Shown here one piece after another: positions 1 to 8,393 of a DNA stretch of 64,000 bases. How positions within the stretch are numbered: the first letter of the stretch is position 1; each line of letters begins with the position of its first letter. The stretch covers positions 372,001 through 436,000 of the forward strand of contig CAVXDY010000007.1 of assembly GCA_963760715.1 (NCBI GenBank), read 5' to 3'. A program made the translations under genes and the position numbers. The stretch is from CAVXDY01 sp963760715 (GTDB lineage Bacteria > Actinomycetota > Thermoleophilia > Miltoncostaeales > Miltoncostaeaceae). The notes beneath the pieces are model-generated. The model saw only the letters and a list, made by a program, of their open reading frames with translations. It did no database searches and was not told the origin of the DNA.

Positions 1-1
1 G

Positions 2-1108
2 GCGATCGTGGTCGCGGCGCTCCTGGCGCTGATCATGGTGGCCATCGTGTCGCGCCAGCTCTGGCGGCGGATCGGTGGTCCCATCGCGCTGCTGTCGGCC
101 GGCGTCGGGCGCGTCACGCGCGGGCGGCTGACCGACCCCGTGCCCGTCAGCCGCGAGGGCGTGCGCGAGCTTGCCGAGCTGGTCGAGGGCTTCAACCTCA
201 TGCAGCGCGAGGTGCGCGAGGAGCGGGATGCGGTGGCGGCCGCCGCCCGGCGCGAGGCCGCCCAGAAGACCGAGCGCACCCTCTGGGAGACCGTCCAGAG
301 CGGCCTGCTGCCCGAGCGCCTGCCCAGCGTCCGCGGCCTGCGCCTGGCGGCGCGCTATCAGCCGGCCGAGCGCGCGCTGCTGATCGGCGGGGACTTCTAC
401 GACGCCGTCGTCCTGCCCGACGGCCGCCTGGCCGTGATGGTGGGCGACATGGCCGGCCACGGGGCGCCCGCGGCGGCCCAGGCCGCGGGCCTGCGCTTCG
501 GCTGGCGCACCCTGGTGTCGGCGAACCCGAACCCGGCCGCCGTGCTCGCGGCGCTCAACGCCCAGATGGCCGGTCCCGCGCAGCGGGCCGAGGGCCTCTT
601 CGCCTCGATCATCTACATGCTGATCGACCCCAAGGGCTCGGTCACCTTCGCCCCGGCCGGGCACCCACCGCCCTTCTTCCTCACGGCCACGGTCTGCCAG
701 CCGCTGGAGCCGCTGGTCACCGGGCCGCTGCTCGGCGTGTTCGACGAGGCCGAGTGGCCGGTCACCCACGCCTCCCTCCCTCCGGGCGGGACGATCGTCC
801 TCTACACCGACGGCCTCATCGAGGCGCGCCAGGGGGCCGACACCTTCGGCGTGGAGCGCGCGTGCGCCGTGCTCGCCGCGGAGCGCCGCTCGGCCGTGGA
901 AATGCGGGTCGGTCGCCTCATCGACGCGGCGCGCCGGCACGAGGACCAGAGCCTGCGCGACGACGTGGTGGTGGTGGCCATCGAGCGGCCCGTCCCGATC
1001 CCCTGGGCCGCGCCCGACGGGCCGCCGCCCGGAGAGGCGCGCCGGCCGACGGTGAGCCACGCGACCGTCGTCCCGCCGGTGAGGGCTCCCCTCAGCCCCC
1101 GCGCTTGA
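2..1108 (+). CDS. HAMP-domain SpoIIE-type (PPM) serine phosphatase, 5' end missing
   Basis: The reading frame is open to the window edge, so the N-terminus, probably an extracellular sensor and first membrane helix, is outside. Counting from the GTG at base 8, residues 1-17 are the end of a hydrophobic membrane segment, about 18-75 a HAMP linker, then a charged helix, and about 105-325 a PP2C/SpoIIE phosphatase domain. Metal-binding signatures are visible: GGDFYD (127-132), GDMAGHG (146-152), YTDGL and a late RDDVVVV. Family members dephosphorylate anti-anti-sigma factors in partner-switching pathways at the membrane; which partner is served cannot be read here. The 3' end overlaps the convergent pseudogene by 17 bases. 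Confidence 0.88.
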   Translation, partial: AIVVAALLALIMVAIVSRQLWRRIGGPIALLSAGVGRVTRGRLTDPVPVSREGVRELAELVEGFNLMQREVREERDAVAAAARREAAQKTERTLWETVQSGLLPERLPSVRGLRLAARYQPAERALLIGGDFYDAVVLPDGRLAVMVGDMAGHGAPAAAQAAGLRFGWRTLVSANPNPAAVLAALNAQMAGPAQRAEGLFASIIYMLIDPKGSVTFAPAGHPPPFFLTATVCQPLEPLVTGPLLGVFDEAEWPVTHASLPPGGTIVLYTDGLIEARQGADTFGVERACAVLAAERRSAVEMRVGRLIDAARRHEDQSLRDDVVVVAIERPVPIPWAAPDGPPPGEARRPTVSHATVVPPVRAPLSPRA

Positions 1109-3071
1109 CGCGAGGCGGCAGCGCCGCCGGCACCGTGATCCCCACCGTCTTCGTCGTCGTGCCCGCCGTGGTGGTCGCCCGCAGGCGCACCGTGTACTTC
1201 ACCTTCTTGCGGAGCTTCGGCGGCGTCACGGTGATCGTGCGCGTCCCGGCGGCGAGGGTCTTGGTCACGCCCTTCCCCACGTTGCGCACGACGACGCGGC
1301 GCTTCGGGGCCTTCTTGAACACCTTGACCGTGCGGCGCAGGAGCTGCGCCTTCACGCGCGCGGCGGTGCTCAGGCGCAGGCTCACCACGATCCTGCCCTT
1401 CACGAGCTTGGCCCGGAGCTGGGTGACCTTGGGGGGCGTGACCGAGGTCGGCACGCCGCCGGGCCCCGTGGCGGGGACCACGACCAGCGTCGACGCGTTC
1501 CCGGATCCGTCGCGCGCCTCGATCTTCAGGGGCCCGTTGTGGGCGATGGTCGTGGTGCCCGAGAAGGTCGCGCCGGCGCCCGGCCGCAGAGCCACGCCGT
1601 TGGCGATCACCGAGCCGACGCCCGAGGGGTCCGTCGCGGTCACGACGACGGCCGAGCCGCCCGCGACCGGCGTGGTCGAGGTGATCTGGATCGCCGGACC
1701 GGTGGTGTCGGTCGGGCGCGAGCTCCTTGGCAAGGACGTCGGCGACTGGGCGTTGGTGTCGGTCGGGACGAGCCGCGTGTGGGCGCCGCGCCGTCGGGGT
1801 CACGAAGGCCACCAGGCTCCCCGCGCCGCGCGATCGCCGAGTGCTCGTGGAGCGGTGAGGCTCTGCGTGGTCCCGTCGGACGCGGCGCTCGCGCGCGCGG
1901 TGATCTTGCTGCCGATGTCGCGCGCGTAGACGTCGGCCACGGCGAGGTTGCCGTCGTCGGCAGTGGTCAGGTCGATGGAGGTGGAGGTGAACGACACCCG
2001 GCTCCCGTCGGCCGAGATGGCCGGGCGGATCGCCGCCGGTGTCGCCCCCCGTGTCGATGCCGTTGCGCGCCGACGCAAGGGTGAAGCCCGCCGCGGTCGT
2101 CATGTCGCGCCGGTAGACGTTGTTGCCGGCGACGTGGTTGACGGCGTCGTACTTCTCGCCGGTCTCGAAGACCACGAAGCGGCCGTCGCCGGAGATGTCC
2201 GGGAAGCTCGAGCCGGTGGTCCTCGTGGGATCGCTCGCGGCCGTCGTGGTTCCCGCCACGAGGTTGCGCACGATGGCGTCGTTGCGCGGCGCCCGGTGTC
2301 GTCGGGCACAAGGTTGTCGGTGCCCGCCGGAGCCTCGAAGACCACCGCGCGGCCGTCGGCCGAGATCGCCGAGCGCTCGGTCGTGCTCGTTCGCCAGCAC
2401 CCCGGCGGTGCTCTGGGCGGCCAGCACGGTGGTACCGGCGGCGACGTCGCGCACCACGACGTCGGAGGCGAGGTTGTCGTCGACGCCCGCGAAGAGGTTG
2501 GTCGCGGTCGCCGATCCCGAACGAGACCCGGTTGCCGTCGTACGAGACGTCAGGGTCACCGAAGACCGCCGAGATTGGCCTTCTGGCCGGCGGAGTTCAG
2601 GGAGATCAGATCCACGGCGCCGGTGACGAGGTCCTTTCGGAAGACGTCCCTGTTCGTGTCGGTGTCCAGCGGATGTCAGGTTGGTCGCCACTCGACGCGA
2701 ACACCACGTAGCGGCCGTTGCCCGAGATCGCGAACAGGACGTTCCCGACGTCCTCGGTGTCAACGGCGCTTGTCCGCCGCTGCGCCGGCCGCGTTCGCCG
2801 AGGCGAGGATCGTGGTGCCGGCGACCCGGTCGCGCACGAAGAGCTGAGCGACGGCCCCGGTGGGGACGCTCGTGTAGGCGAAGGCCGAGGTGAACGCCAC
2901 GAACCGGCCGTCGGCGGAGACGGCGCGCGGGGCCGGCGGCGAGAGCAGGACCTGCGCGCCGGCCGAGGTCAGGGAGACGAGGGTGGTGTCGCCGGCGGCG
3001 CCCACCGCGAGCCCCGCGCCCAGGGCGGCGACGGCGGCGGAGGCGAGGATCAGGGAGGAGACCCGGCGCAT
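1092..3071 (-). pseudogene. secreted TolB/WD40-like beta-propeller protein, multiply frameshifted
   Basis: The gene starts at ATG 3071 with a signal peptide (MRRVSSLILASAAVAALG) and ends at 1092 after an Ig-like C-terminal domain rich in T, V and K. Between them, repeated SADGRFVAF / SGDGRFVVF / SADGSRVSF blades of a TolB-like beta-propeller can be read, but only by switching among reading frames: for example 3071-2765 in one frame, 2510-2350 and 2290-2035 in another, 2070-1880 and 1733-1092 back in the first. At least six frame changes are needed, so no single ORF covers it. It is either a decayed gene or a stretch of poor consensus sequence. A full-length product would be about 655 residues and exported. 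Function unknown. Confidence 0.7.
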
Positions 3072-3135
3072 CGGGACGATCCTCTCCGCGTCCCCGCGGC
3101 GTCGTGGCAACCCCCGTGGGTCGAGGCCGGCCGTC

Positions 3136-4164
3136 TCAGCGCCGGGAGATGAAGCTCACGGCGTGGGCGCGGTCGTTGGCCTCGCGCGCGCCCTCGCGCG
3201 ACAGCGCGCCCCGCCGCACCAGCAGCGCGTACTCGGTGCGCAGGCGGGTCCCGATCATCTCCGGCCCGTCGGTGGCCACCACCAGCGGAACGCCGGCCGC
3301 CTCGAGCCCGAAGACGATCTCGGCCATCTGCTCCTCGTCGCGCACGGCCCCGGTGCGCACGTTCGAGGTGGGGCAGACCTCGAGCACCACCCCGCGCTCG
3401 AGCGCCTGCTCGAGCAGGCGCGGCTCCATCGCGGTGATGATCCCGTGGCCGATGCGGTCCACGCCCAGGTCCAGCACCTGGCGCATCTCGTCGATGAAGG
3501 GCCCCGGGTCGGGCGCGTTGACGCCCTCCTCGCCGGCGTGCAGCGTGACCCCCAGGCCGGCGTCGCGGGCGCGCTCCACCAGCGGGGCCAGGTCGCGGTA
3601 GGGGTAGGGCGCCGAGGTGCCGGGGGGACGCGGCCCGCCGATGTCGACGGCGATCACGCCGCGGTCGCGGAAGCGGATGGCCCGCTCGACGATGGCGGCG
3701 TTCAGCTCGGGGGAGAAGGCACGGTCCATCATCAGGATCAGGCCCGCGCGGACCGGATACTCCAGCGAGGCCCGGTCGATGCCGTGCACGGCGGCCATCA
3801 CGATGGCGTCCAGGTCGCGCTCGCCGCCCCGGTTGCGCTTGGCCGGGTTGAACCGCACCTCGTGGGTGGTGATCCGCTGCGACCGGTAGCCGCCCGAGAT
3901 CATCCCGTGGACGGCCCGGAAGACCCCCTCCGGGCTGCTCTGGATCAGCTCGGTGAGGTGGTAGATCCGGTCGAGGCCCGCCAGGCCGTCGGTGCCCGCG
4001 CCGACGTTGGTGGCCGAGGCGAACTCCCAGTAGTCCCGGTACGGGACCTTGATGCCCTGCTCGTGGGCGAGCTCCCACATGGTGGCGGCGTCGACGCCGC
4101 CACCGAGGTGCGCGTGGAGCTCCGCGAGCGGCTCGTCGGCGGCGAAGACCGCGTTCACCGCCAC
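3136..4164 (-). CDS. adenosine deaminase-like amidohydrolase
   Basis: 342 residues, GTG start, matching the metal-dependent adenosine/AMP deaminase fold in length and motif order. Zinc ligands and catalytic residues are visible: HAHLGG (H17, H19), HAGE (H209, E212), GHG (H240), SN (267-268) and TDG (298-300). The family hydrolyses amino groups of purines or related ring systems in the cytosol. The usual TDDP motif reads TDGP, so the second Asp, which in adenosine deaminases contacts the purine, is Gly. The substrate may therefore not be adenosine. It lies just downstream of, and co-directional with, the bolA-grx pair (13-base gap), so it may share their transcript. Confidence 0.8.
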   Translation of the reverse strand: MAVNAVFAADEPLAELHAHLGGGVDAATMWELAHEQGIKVPYRDYWEFASATNVGAGTDGLAGLDRIYHLTELIQSSPEGVFRAVHGMISGGYRSQRITTHEVRFNPAKRNRGGERDLDAIVMAAVHGIDRASLEYPVRAGLILMMDRAFSPELNAAIVERAIRFRDRGVIAVDIGGPRPPGTSAPYPYRDLAPLVERARDAGLGVTLHAGEEGVNAPDPGPFIDEMRQVLDLGVDRIGHGIITAMEPRLLEQALERGVVLEVCPTSNVRTGAVRDEEQMAEIVFGLEAAGVPLVVATDGPEMIGTRLRTEYALLVRRGALSREGAREANDRAHAVSFISRR

Positions 4165-4176
4165 GGCGCGCCCGCC

Positions 4177-4509
4177 CTACGCCGCGACCAGCTCCTTCAG
4201 CTCGCCGTCCTGGAACATCTCGGTGACGATGTCGCAGCCGCCGACGAGCTTCCCGTCGACGAAGAGCTGCGGGATCGTGGGCCAGTCGGACCAGCCCGAC
4301 AGCACCTGGCGGATGCGGGGGTCCACCAGGATGTCGCGCGAGCCGTACTCCACTCCGAGGTGGTTCAGGATCTGCACGACCTGGTTCGAGAATCCGCAGC
4401 GGGGCATCTCCGGGACGCCCTTCATGTAGAGGAACACCCGGTTCTCGGCCACCTCGGCCTTGATCTGGTCGAGGATCTCCTGGTCGGTCATGGTCATGGT
4501 GTCGCTCAT
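4177..4509 (-). CDS. grxD: monothiol CGFS-type glutaredoxin (Grx4/GrxD family)
   Basis: 110 residues with the CGFS active site at C38-S41, the hallmark of class II monothiol glutaredoxins. A WPTIPQLFVDG segment supplies the cis-Pro and glutathione-binding surface and GGCD follows near the C-terminus. These proteins hold and pass on [2Fe-2S] clusters in the cytosol, usually together with BolA proteins, rather than acting as thiol reductases. The start codon overlaps the stop codon of the upstream bolA gene by four bases (ATGA), so the two are translationally coupled, which fits a Grx-BolA complex. Confidence 0.95.
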   Translation of the reverse strand: MSDTMTMTDQEILDQIKAEVAENRVFLYMKGVPEMPRCGFSNQVVQILNHLGVEYGSRDILVDPRIRQVLSGWSDWPTIPQLFVDGKLVGGCDIVTEMFQDGELKELVAA

Positions 4510-4742
4510 GTCGCCTCCGGTGCGCGTGTCCTCAGGGCGAGCGCGTGGATGCTGCCGTCGTCGAGGCGGCTCTGCACGGCCGCGTAGACGAGCTTGTGCT
4601 GCTCCAGGCGCGAGAGGCCGGTGAACTGCGGGGCCACCACCGTGGCGGCGAGGTGATCCCCGCCCCCCTGGTCGACGATCTCCGCCTGCGCTCCGGGGAG
4701 CGCGGACTCGATCATCGTCGTCAGCTCAGACAGGTCGGCCAT
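4506..4742 (-). CDS. bolA: BolA family protein, partner of CGFS glutaredoxin
   Basis: 78 residues with the BolA-type class II KH-like fold pattern. The conserved helix SRLEQHKLVY carries the invariant His (H49), and a second His (H66) lies in the C-terminal strand. BolA proteins bind [2Fe-2S] clusters jointly with monothiol glutaredoxins and take part in iron-sulfur trafficking or iron sensing in the cytosol. The overlapping downstream grxD supports this role directly. A TATCGT box lies 8 bases upstream of the ATG with no Shine-Dalgarno sequence, so the mRNA may be leaderless. Confidence 0.92.
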   Translation of the reverse strand: MADLSELTTMIESALPGAQAEIVDQGGGDHLAATVVAPQFTGLSRLEQHKLVYAAVQSRLDDGSIHALALRTRAPEAT

Positions 4743-4750
4743 CGGCCCGG

Positions 4751-4756
4751 ACGATA
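4751..4756 (-). promoter_or_regulatory. putative -10 box of bolA-grxD (leaderless)
   Basis: TATCGT on the minus strand, 8 bases before the bolA ATG. It matches the TANNNT boxes found 6-9 bases before several other starts in the window. No clear -35 element is seen. Confidence 0.45.
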
Positions 4757-4793
4757 GCGGCTCCCCCGCGCCCCGGGCCCCCCCGCCCCGGGA

Positions 4794-5198
4794 TCAGGTC
4801 GCGCGCTTCGCGACGGTCAGGGTGCCCTTCATGCCCCCGGCCTCGTGGCCGAAGACGCTGCAGTAGAAGGTGTACCTGCCCGGCGGCAGGTTGGCGAAGT
4901 ACACCACCGACTTCTTCCCATTGCCCACGATCTTCCCGAGCCGGGGCTTGGCGAGCTTGGGCCCGCGGAGCGCGACGTTGTGGGCCAGGTCCGAGTTGTT
5001 CGTCAGCACCAGCCGCACCGGCCCGGTGGGGGCCTTGAGCTTGGTCACGTTGAACGCCAGCTCGTTGGCCTCCGCGCTCAGCGGCCGCACCGCCGCCGGC
5101 CTGCTCGCCGCCATCGCGAGCCCCGCCAGCCCGGCCGCACCCGCCGCCGCCGTCACCGTCAGCGCCAGCGCCGCGCGCCTGATCCCGACTCGACTCAC
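4794..5198 (-). CDS. secreted cupredoxin-like blue-copper protein
   Basis: 134 residues from a GTG that follows GGAGG at a spacing of 8; an ATG at 5213 is also in frame but overlaps that ribosome site. A signal peptide (about residues 5-32) is followed by a plastocyanin-type domain. All four type-1 copper ligands can be proposed: H73 in the SDLAHNV strand, then C113, H118 and M123 in the YCSVFGHEAGGM loop. The product is probably an exported electron carrier or copper protein at the cell surface. It is co-directional with the YyaL-like gene upstream (35-base gap). The redox partner is not apparent locally. Confidence 0.85.
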   Translation of the reverse strand: MSRVGIRRAALALTVTAAAGAAGLAGLAMAASRPAAVRPLSAEANELAFNVTKLKAPTGPVRLVLTNNSDLAHNVALRGPKLAKPRLGKIVGNGKKSVVYFANLPPGRYTFYCSVFGHEAGGMKGTLTVAKRAT

Positions 5199-5233
5199 CC
5201 TCGCCCCCTCCATCGGCTGTCCGGCGCGGAAGG

Positions 5234-7270
5234 CTACTGGGAGAGTGCCGCCGTGAGCTCCTGGGCTGTCACGACGGGCGCCAGGCAGGCGAAACGCCGG
5301 CACACGTAGGCGGCGGGGGACCCGTCCACCAGGGGCCGGCCGTCCAGCAGCGGCGCGGCGGCGAGGGCCTCCGCGTCGTCCGGATCGCCGGCGGCGAGGG
5401 TGTCGTAGGGGCCGCGGGCGGCGCGCGCGGCGTCGACCAGGGCCCGGGTGCGCTCGTCGTCGCGGGGGCCCACGATCGCCACCTCGCGGCGCTCGGACAG
5501 GTGGTGGTCGAGCGCGACCAGCGCGGTCCCGAACGCCTGGGGGAAGCGGGCCATGTCGGCCGACACCAGCCGCAGAGCGCCCAGCGCCCGCTCCTCCAGC
5601 CCGGCGTCGCCCGTGATCTCGGCAAGCCGCAGCAGGACGTGGGCGGCCTGGGAGTTGCCCGCGGGCGTGGGATGGTCCTCGAGGTCGCGCGTGCGCGCCA
5701 CGAGCGCCTCGCCGTCGGAGCCGGAGTAGTAGAAGCCGCCCACCTCGTCATCGGCGAACAGCTCGATCATCCGGTCGGCGAGCTCCCGCGCGGCGGCGAG
5801 CCACCGGGGGTGGAAGGTCGCGTCGTACAGGCACAGCAGGCCGTGGCAGAGGTCGGCGTGGTCGTCGAGCTGCCCGAGCTGCGCGGCCCGGCCCTGCATG
5901 TGCGCGCGGCGCAGGCGCCCGTCCACCACCAGGGCGTCGAGCAGGAACGCGGCGGTGTCCGAGGCGGCGTCCAGGTAGTCCGGGCGCCCGAACGCCACGC
6001 CGGCCTCGGCCAGCGCGGCCACGCTCAGGCCGTTCCAGGCCGCGATGACCTTGTCGTCGCGGGCCGGCGCAGGGCGTTGCGAGCGCGCGGCGTAGAGCTT
6101 CGCGCGCGCCGAGGCCAGCAGCGGACGGGCGTCCTCCCCCAGCTCGCTCGAGACGGCGTCGAGCGACGCCGCGAGGCGCAGGATCGTCTTCCCCTCGAAG
6201 TTCCCCTCGGGGGTCACCCCGTAGCGCAGGGTCACCGCCCGGGCCTCGGCCGGCGACAGCAGGTCGGCCAGCTCCTGGGGCGTCCACACGAAGAAGGCGC
6301 CCTCGCCGCCGGGCGAGTCGGCGTCCTGGGCCGCGGCGAACCCGCCGCCCGGCAGCCGCATCTCCCGGATCAGGTAGTCCAGGGTCGACTCGGCCACCCG
6401 GCGATGGTCGGGCGAGGCGGTCAGCCGATGGGCCAGCGTGTACGCCCGGGCCAGCAGGGCGTTGTCGTAGAGCATCTTCTCGAAGTGGGGGACGAGCCAG
6501 TGGCCGTCGACGCTGTAGCGGTGGAAGCCTCCGCCCACCTGGTCGTAGATGCCGCCGGCCGCCATCCTCCCCAGGGTCAGCTCGAGCATCTCGCGGGAGT
6601 GGTGGTCGTCGGGGCGCCGCCACACGCGGCGGGCCAGGAACTCGAGGGCCAGCGAGGGCGGGAACTTGGGCGCCCCGCCGAAGCCCCCCTCGGCCGGGTC
6701 GAAGACGCGCGCCAGCCCCACCACGGCGTCCTCCAGCACCTGCCGGTCGAGGCCCTCGGCGGGCGATCGCTCGGCCGCGGCCGTGAGCCGCCGCGCGACC
6801 TCCCCGGCCTGACTCTCCACGTCGTCGCGGCGCGTGCGGTAGGCGTTGGCGAGGGCGCGGCAGAGGTCGGGGAAGGCGGGCAGGCCCCCCCGCGCCGTGC
6901 GCGGGAAGTAGGTGCCCGCGTAGAACGGCCGCGCGTCGGGGGTCAGGAAGACCGTCATCGGCCAGCCGCCCTGCCCGGCCAGCGACAGCGTGGCCTGCAT
7001 GTAGAGGGCGTCCACGTCGGGGCGCTCCTCGCGGTCGACCTTCACGTTGACGAAGAGCTCGTTCATGACCGCGGCGGTGTCCGCGTCCTCGAACGACTCG
7101 TGGGCCATCACGTGGCACCAGTGGCACGAGGAGTAGCCGATCGACAGCAGGACCGGCCGGTCCTCGGCCCGGGCCCGGGCGAACGCCTCGTCGCCCCACG
7201 GGTACCAGTCGACCGGGTTGTCGGCGTGCTGGAGCAGGTAGAGGGATGACTCGCCGCCGAGCCGGTTCAC
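5234..7270 (-). CDS. YyaL/SSP411-type thioredoxin-domain protein (DUF255)
   Basis: 678 residues from GTG 7270. The open frame extends further upstream, but that part antisenses the J-domain gene and looks non-coding. The N-terminal quarter is a DUF255 thioredoxin-like domain opening with RLGGESSLYLLQHADNPVDW and holding the CHWC motif (49-52). The rest is an (alpha/alpha)6-barrel of the kind found in N-acylglucosamine epimerases and glycosidases, including GGFHRYSVD and HFEKMLYDNA. The family is widespread and conserved, but its reaction is not established. A TATGCT box lies 6 bases before the GTG. Confidence 0.9.
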   Translation of the reverse strand: MNRLGGESSLYLLQHADNPVDWYPWGDEAFARARAEDRPVLLSIGYSSCHWCHVMAHESFEDADTAAVMNELFVNVKVDREERPDVDALYMQATLSLAGQGGWPMTVFLTPDARPFYAGTYFPRTARGGLPAFPDLCRALANAYRTRRDDVESQAGEVARRLTAAAERSPAEGLDRQVLEDAVVGLARVFDPAEGGFGGAPKFPPSLALEFLARRVWRRPDDHHSREMLELTLGRMAAGGIYDQVGGGFHRYSVDGHWLVPHFEKMLYDNALLARAYTLAHRLTASPDHRRVAESTLDYLIREMRLPGGGFAAAQDADSPGGEGAFFVWTPQELADLLSPAEARAVTLRYGVTPEGNFEGKTILRLAASLDAVSSELGEDARPLLASARAKLYAARSQRPAPARDDKVIAAWNGLSVAALAEAGVAFGRPDYLDAASDTAAFLLDALVVDGRLRRAHMQGRAAQLGQLDDHADLCHGLLCLYDATFHPRWLAAARELADRMIELFADDEVGGFYYSGSDGEALVARTRDLEDHPTPAGNSQAAHVLLRLAEITGDAGLEERALGALRLVSADMARFPQAFGTALVALDHHLSERREVAIVGPRDDERTRALVDAARAARGPYDTLAAGDPDDAEALAAAPLLDGRPLVDGSPAAYVCRRFACLAPVVTAQELTAALSQ

Positions 7271-7276
7271 CCGGCG

Positions 7277-7282
7277 AGCATA
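7277..7282 (-). promoter_or_regulatory. putative -10 box of the YyaL-like gene (leaderless)
   Basis: TATGCT on the minus strand, 6 bases before GTG 7270, with no Shine-Dalgarno between. It lies back-to-back with the divergent -10 box at 7295-7300. Confidence 0.4.
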
Positions 7283-7294
7283 GCCCCGGACGGC

Positions 7295-7300
7295 TACGGT
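7295..7300 (+). promoter_or_regulatory. putative -10 box of the J-domain gene (leaderless)
   Basis: TACGGT 7 bases before ATG 7308 with no ribosome binding site in the short remaining leader. Confidence 0.4.
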
Positions 7301-7307
7301 TGACCCG

Positions 7308-8393
7308 ATGCCCGATCCCTTCATCGCCGCCGCGGGGCCCGCTCCCGCCCGCGGGACCGAGAGCCGCTGGCGCCAGGTGGCGCTGCTCGCGGCCTCCGCC
7401 GCGCTGGGCGACTCGGCCCAGGCCGCGGCCGGCCTGGCGGCCACGCTGCTGTCGCTGGACCACCCGGAGGCCGCCGCCGCCGCCCTGCGGAGCGCGCCCG
7501 CCGGCGACCCCTGGGCCCGGTGGTGGCGCGTGCTGGCCGCCGGCCAGTCCGCCGGGGCCGAGGGCCTCGACGAGGCGCTCGCCGCCGCGCTGGGGGAGCC
7601 GGCCGAGGGACCGGACGGGCGCGAGGTGGCCCGGCGCCTGGCCGACCTGCAGGCCGAGCTCGCGGCCCTGCGCGGCGGCGACCCCGACCCGGCTCGGTTC
7701 GCGCTGCTGGGCCACCGGCCCCGCCCGGAGCGCCGCGTGGTGCTCGGCGGGCGCTCGTCGGCGGCGTTCCTGGCCGAGCCGGGCTGGGACGCCCTGCGGT
7801 TGGTGCGCCTGGCGCCCTCCGAGGGCCCGGCGCTCGGCAATCGCGCCCACTCCACCCTGGCGGAGGTCGTGTCCGCGGTCCGCCGGGGAGAGGCGGGTCC
7901 GGGCTGGACCGTTCCCGGCGACGCCCCCGACGACCCCGACCCGGAGGCCATGCTCGCGGCGCTGCGCGAGGACCCCGCCACCCGCGACCGGCGCCTGATC
8001 TCGCTTGCGCGCGAGGTCGCCGAGGAGCGCGAGCGCCTGGCCGCCGAGCGGGCCGCCCTGATGGAGGAGCGCGCCCGGGTCGCCGCCGACCGGGCCCGGC
8101 GCCGCCGGGTGGGCCCGGCGCCGCCCCCGCCCGCCCCCGCCTCCGCCCAGGTGGCGGTGCCCCGCACCGAGGCCGAGGCGTCGGCGCTGCTGGGACTCCC
8201 ACGGGGGGCCGCGCCGGACGAGGTGGAGCGCGCCTACCGCGAGCAGGTGAGCCGCTGCCACCCCGACCGGGTGGCCGGCCTGCACCCGGCGATCCAGGGC
8301 CAGGCGGAGGGCCTCACCGTGGCCCTCAACGCCGCGCGGGACCTGCTGATGGGCCGGTCACCGCGGCGCCGGCCTCAGCGCGCCAGCGGGTAG
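7308..8393 (+). CDS. J-domain protein with a long unassigned N-terminal region
   Basis: 361 residues. The first 210 or so are Ala/Leu-rich and helical, resembling repeat or TPR-like packing without a recognisable signature. A charged coiled-coil (about 220-265) and a Pro/Ala linker follow, then a C-terminal J domain carrying the HPD tripeptide in SRCHPDRVAG and a final helix ALNAARDLLMG. The HPD loop stimulates DnaK-type ATPases, so this should be a dedicated co-chaperone. Placing the J domain at the C-terminus sets it apart from classical DnaJ, and no Zn-finger or client-binding domain is seen. The last 19 bases overlap the convergent glycosyltransferase gene. Confidence 0.82.
   Translation: MPDPFIAAAGPAPARGTESRWRQVALLAASAALGDSAQAAAGLAATLLSLDHPEAAAAALRSAPAGDPWARWWRVLAAGQSAGAEGLDEALAAALGEPAEGPDGREVARRLADLQAELAALRGGDPDPARFALLGHRPRPERRVVLGGRSSAAFLAEPGWDALRLVRLAPSEGPALGNRAHSTLAEVVSAVRRGEAGPGWTVPGDAPDDPDPEAMLAALREDPATRDRRLISLAREVAEERERLAAERAALMEERARVAADRARRRRVGPAPPPPAPASAQVAVPRTEAEASALLGLPRGAAPDEVERAYREQVSRCHPDRVAGLHPAIQGQAEGLTVALNAARDLLMGRSPRRRPQRASG

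Noticed and set aside
5271..8167. N-terminal extension of the YyaL-like protein to 8167
   Set aside because: The upstream part is Arg/Ser/Ala-rich, antisense to the J-domain gene, while conserved sequence starts exactly at GTG 7270 behind a -10 box.
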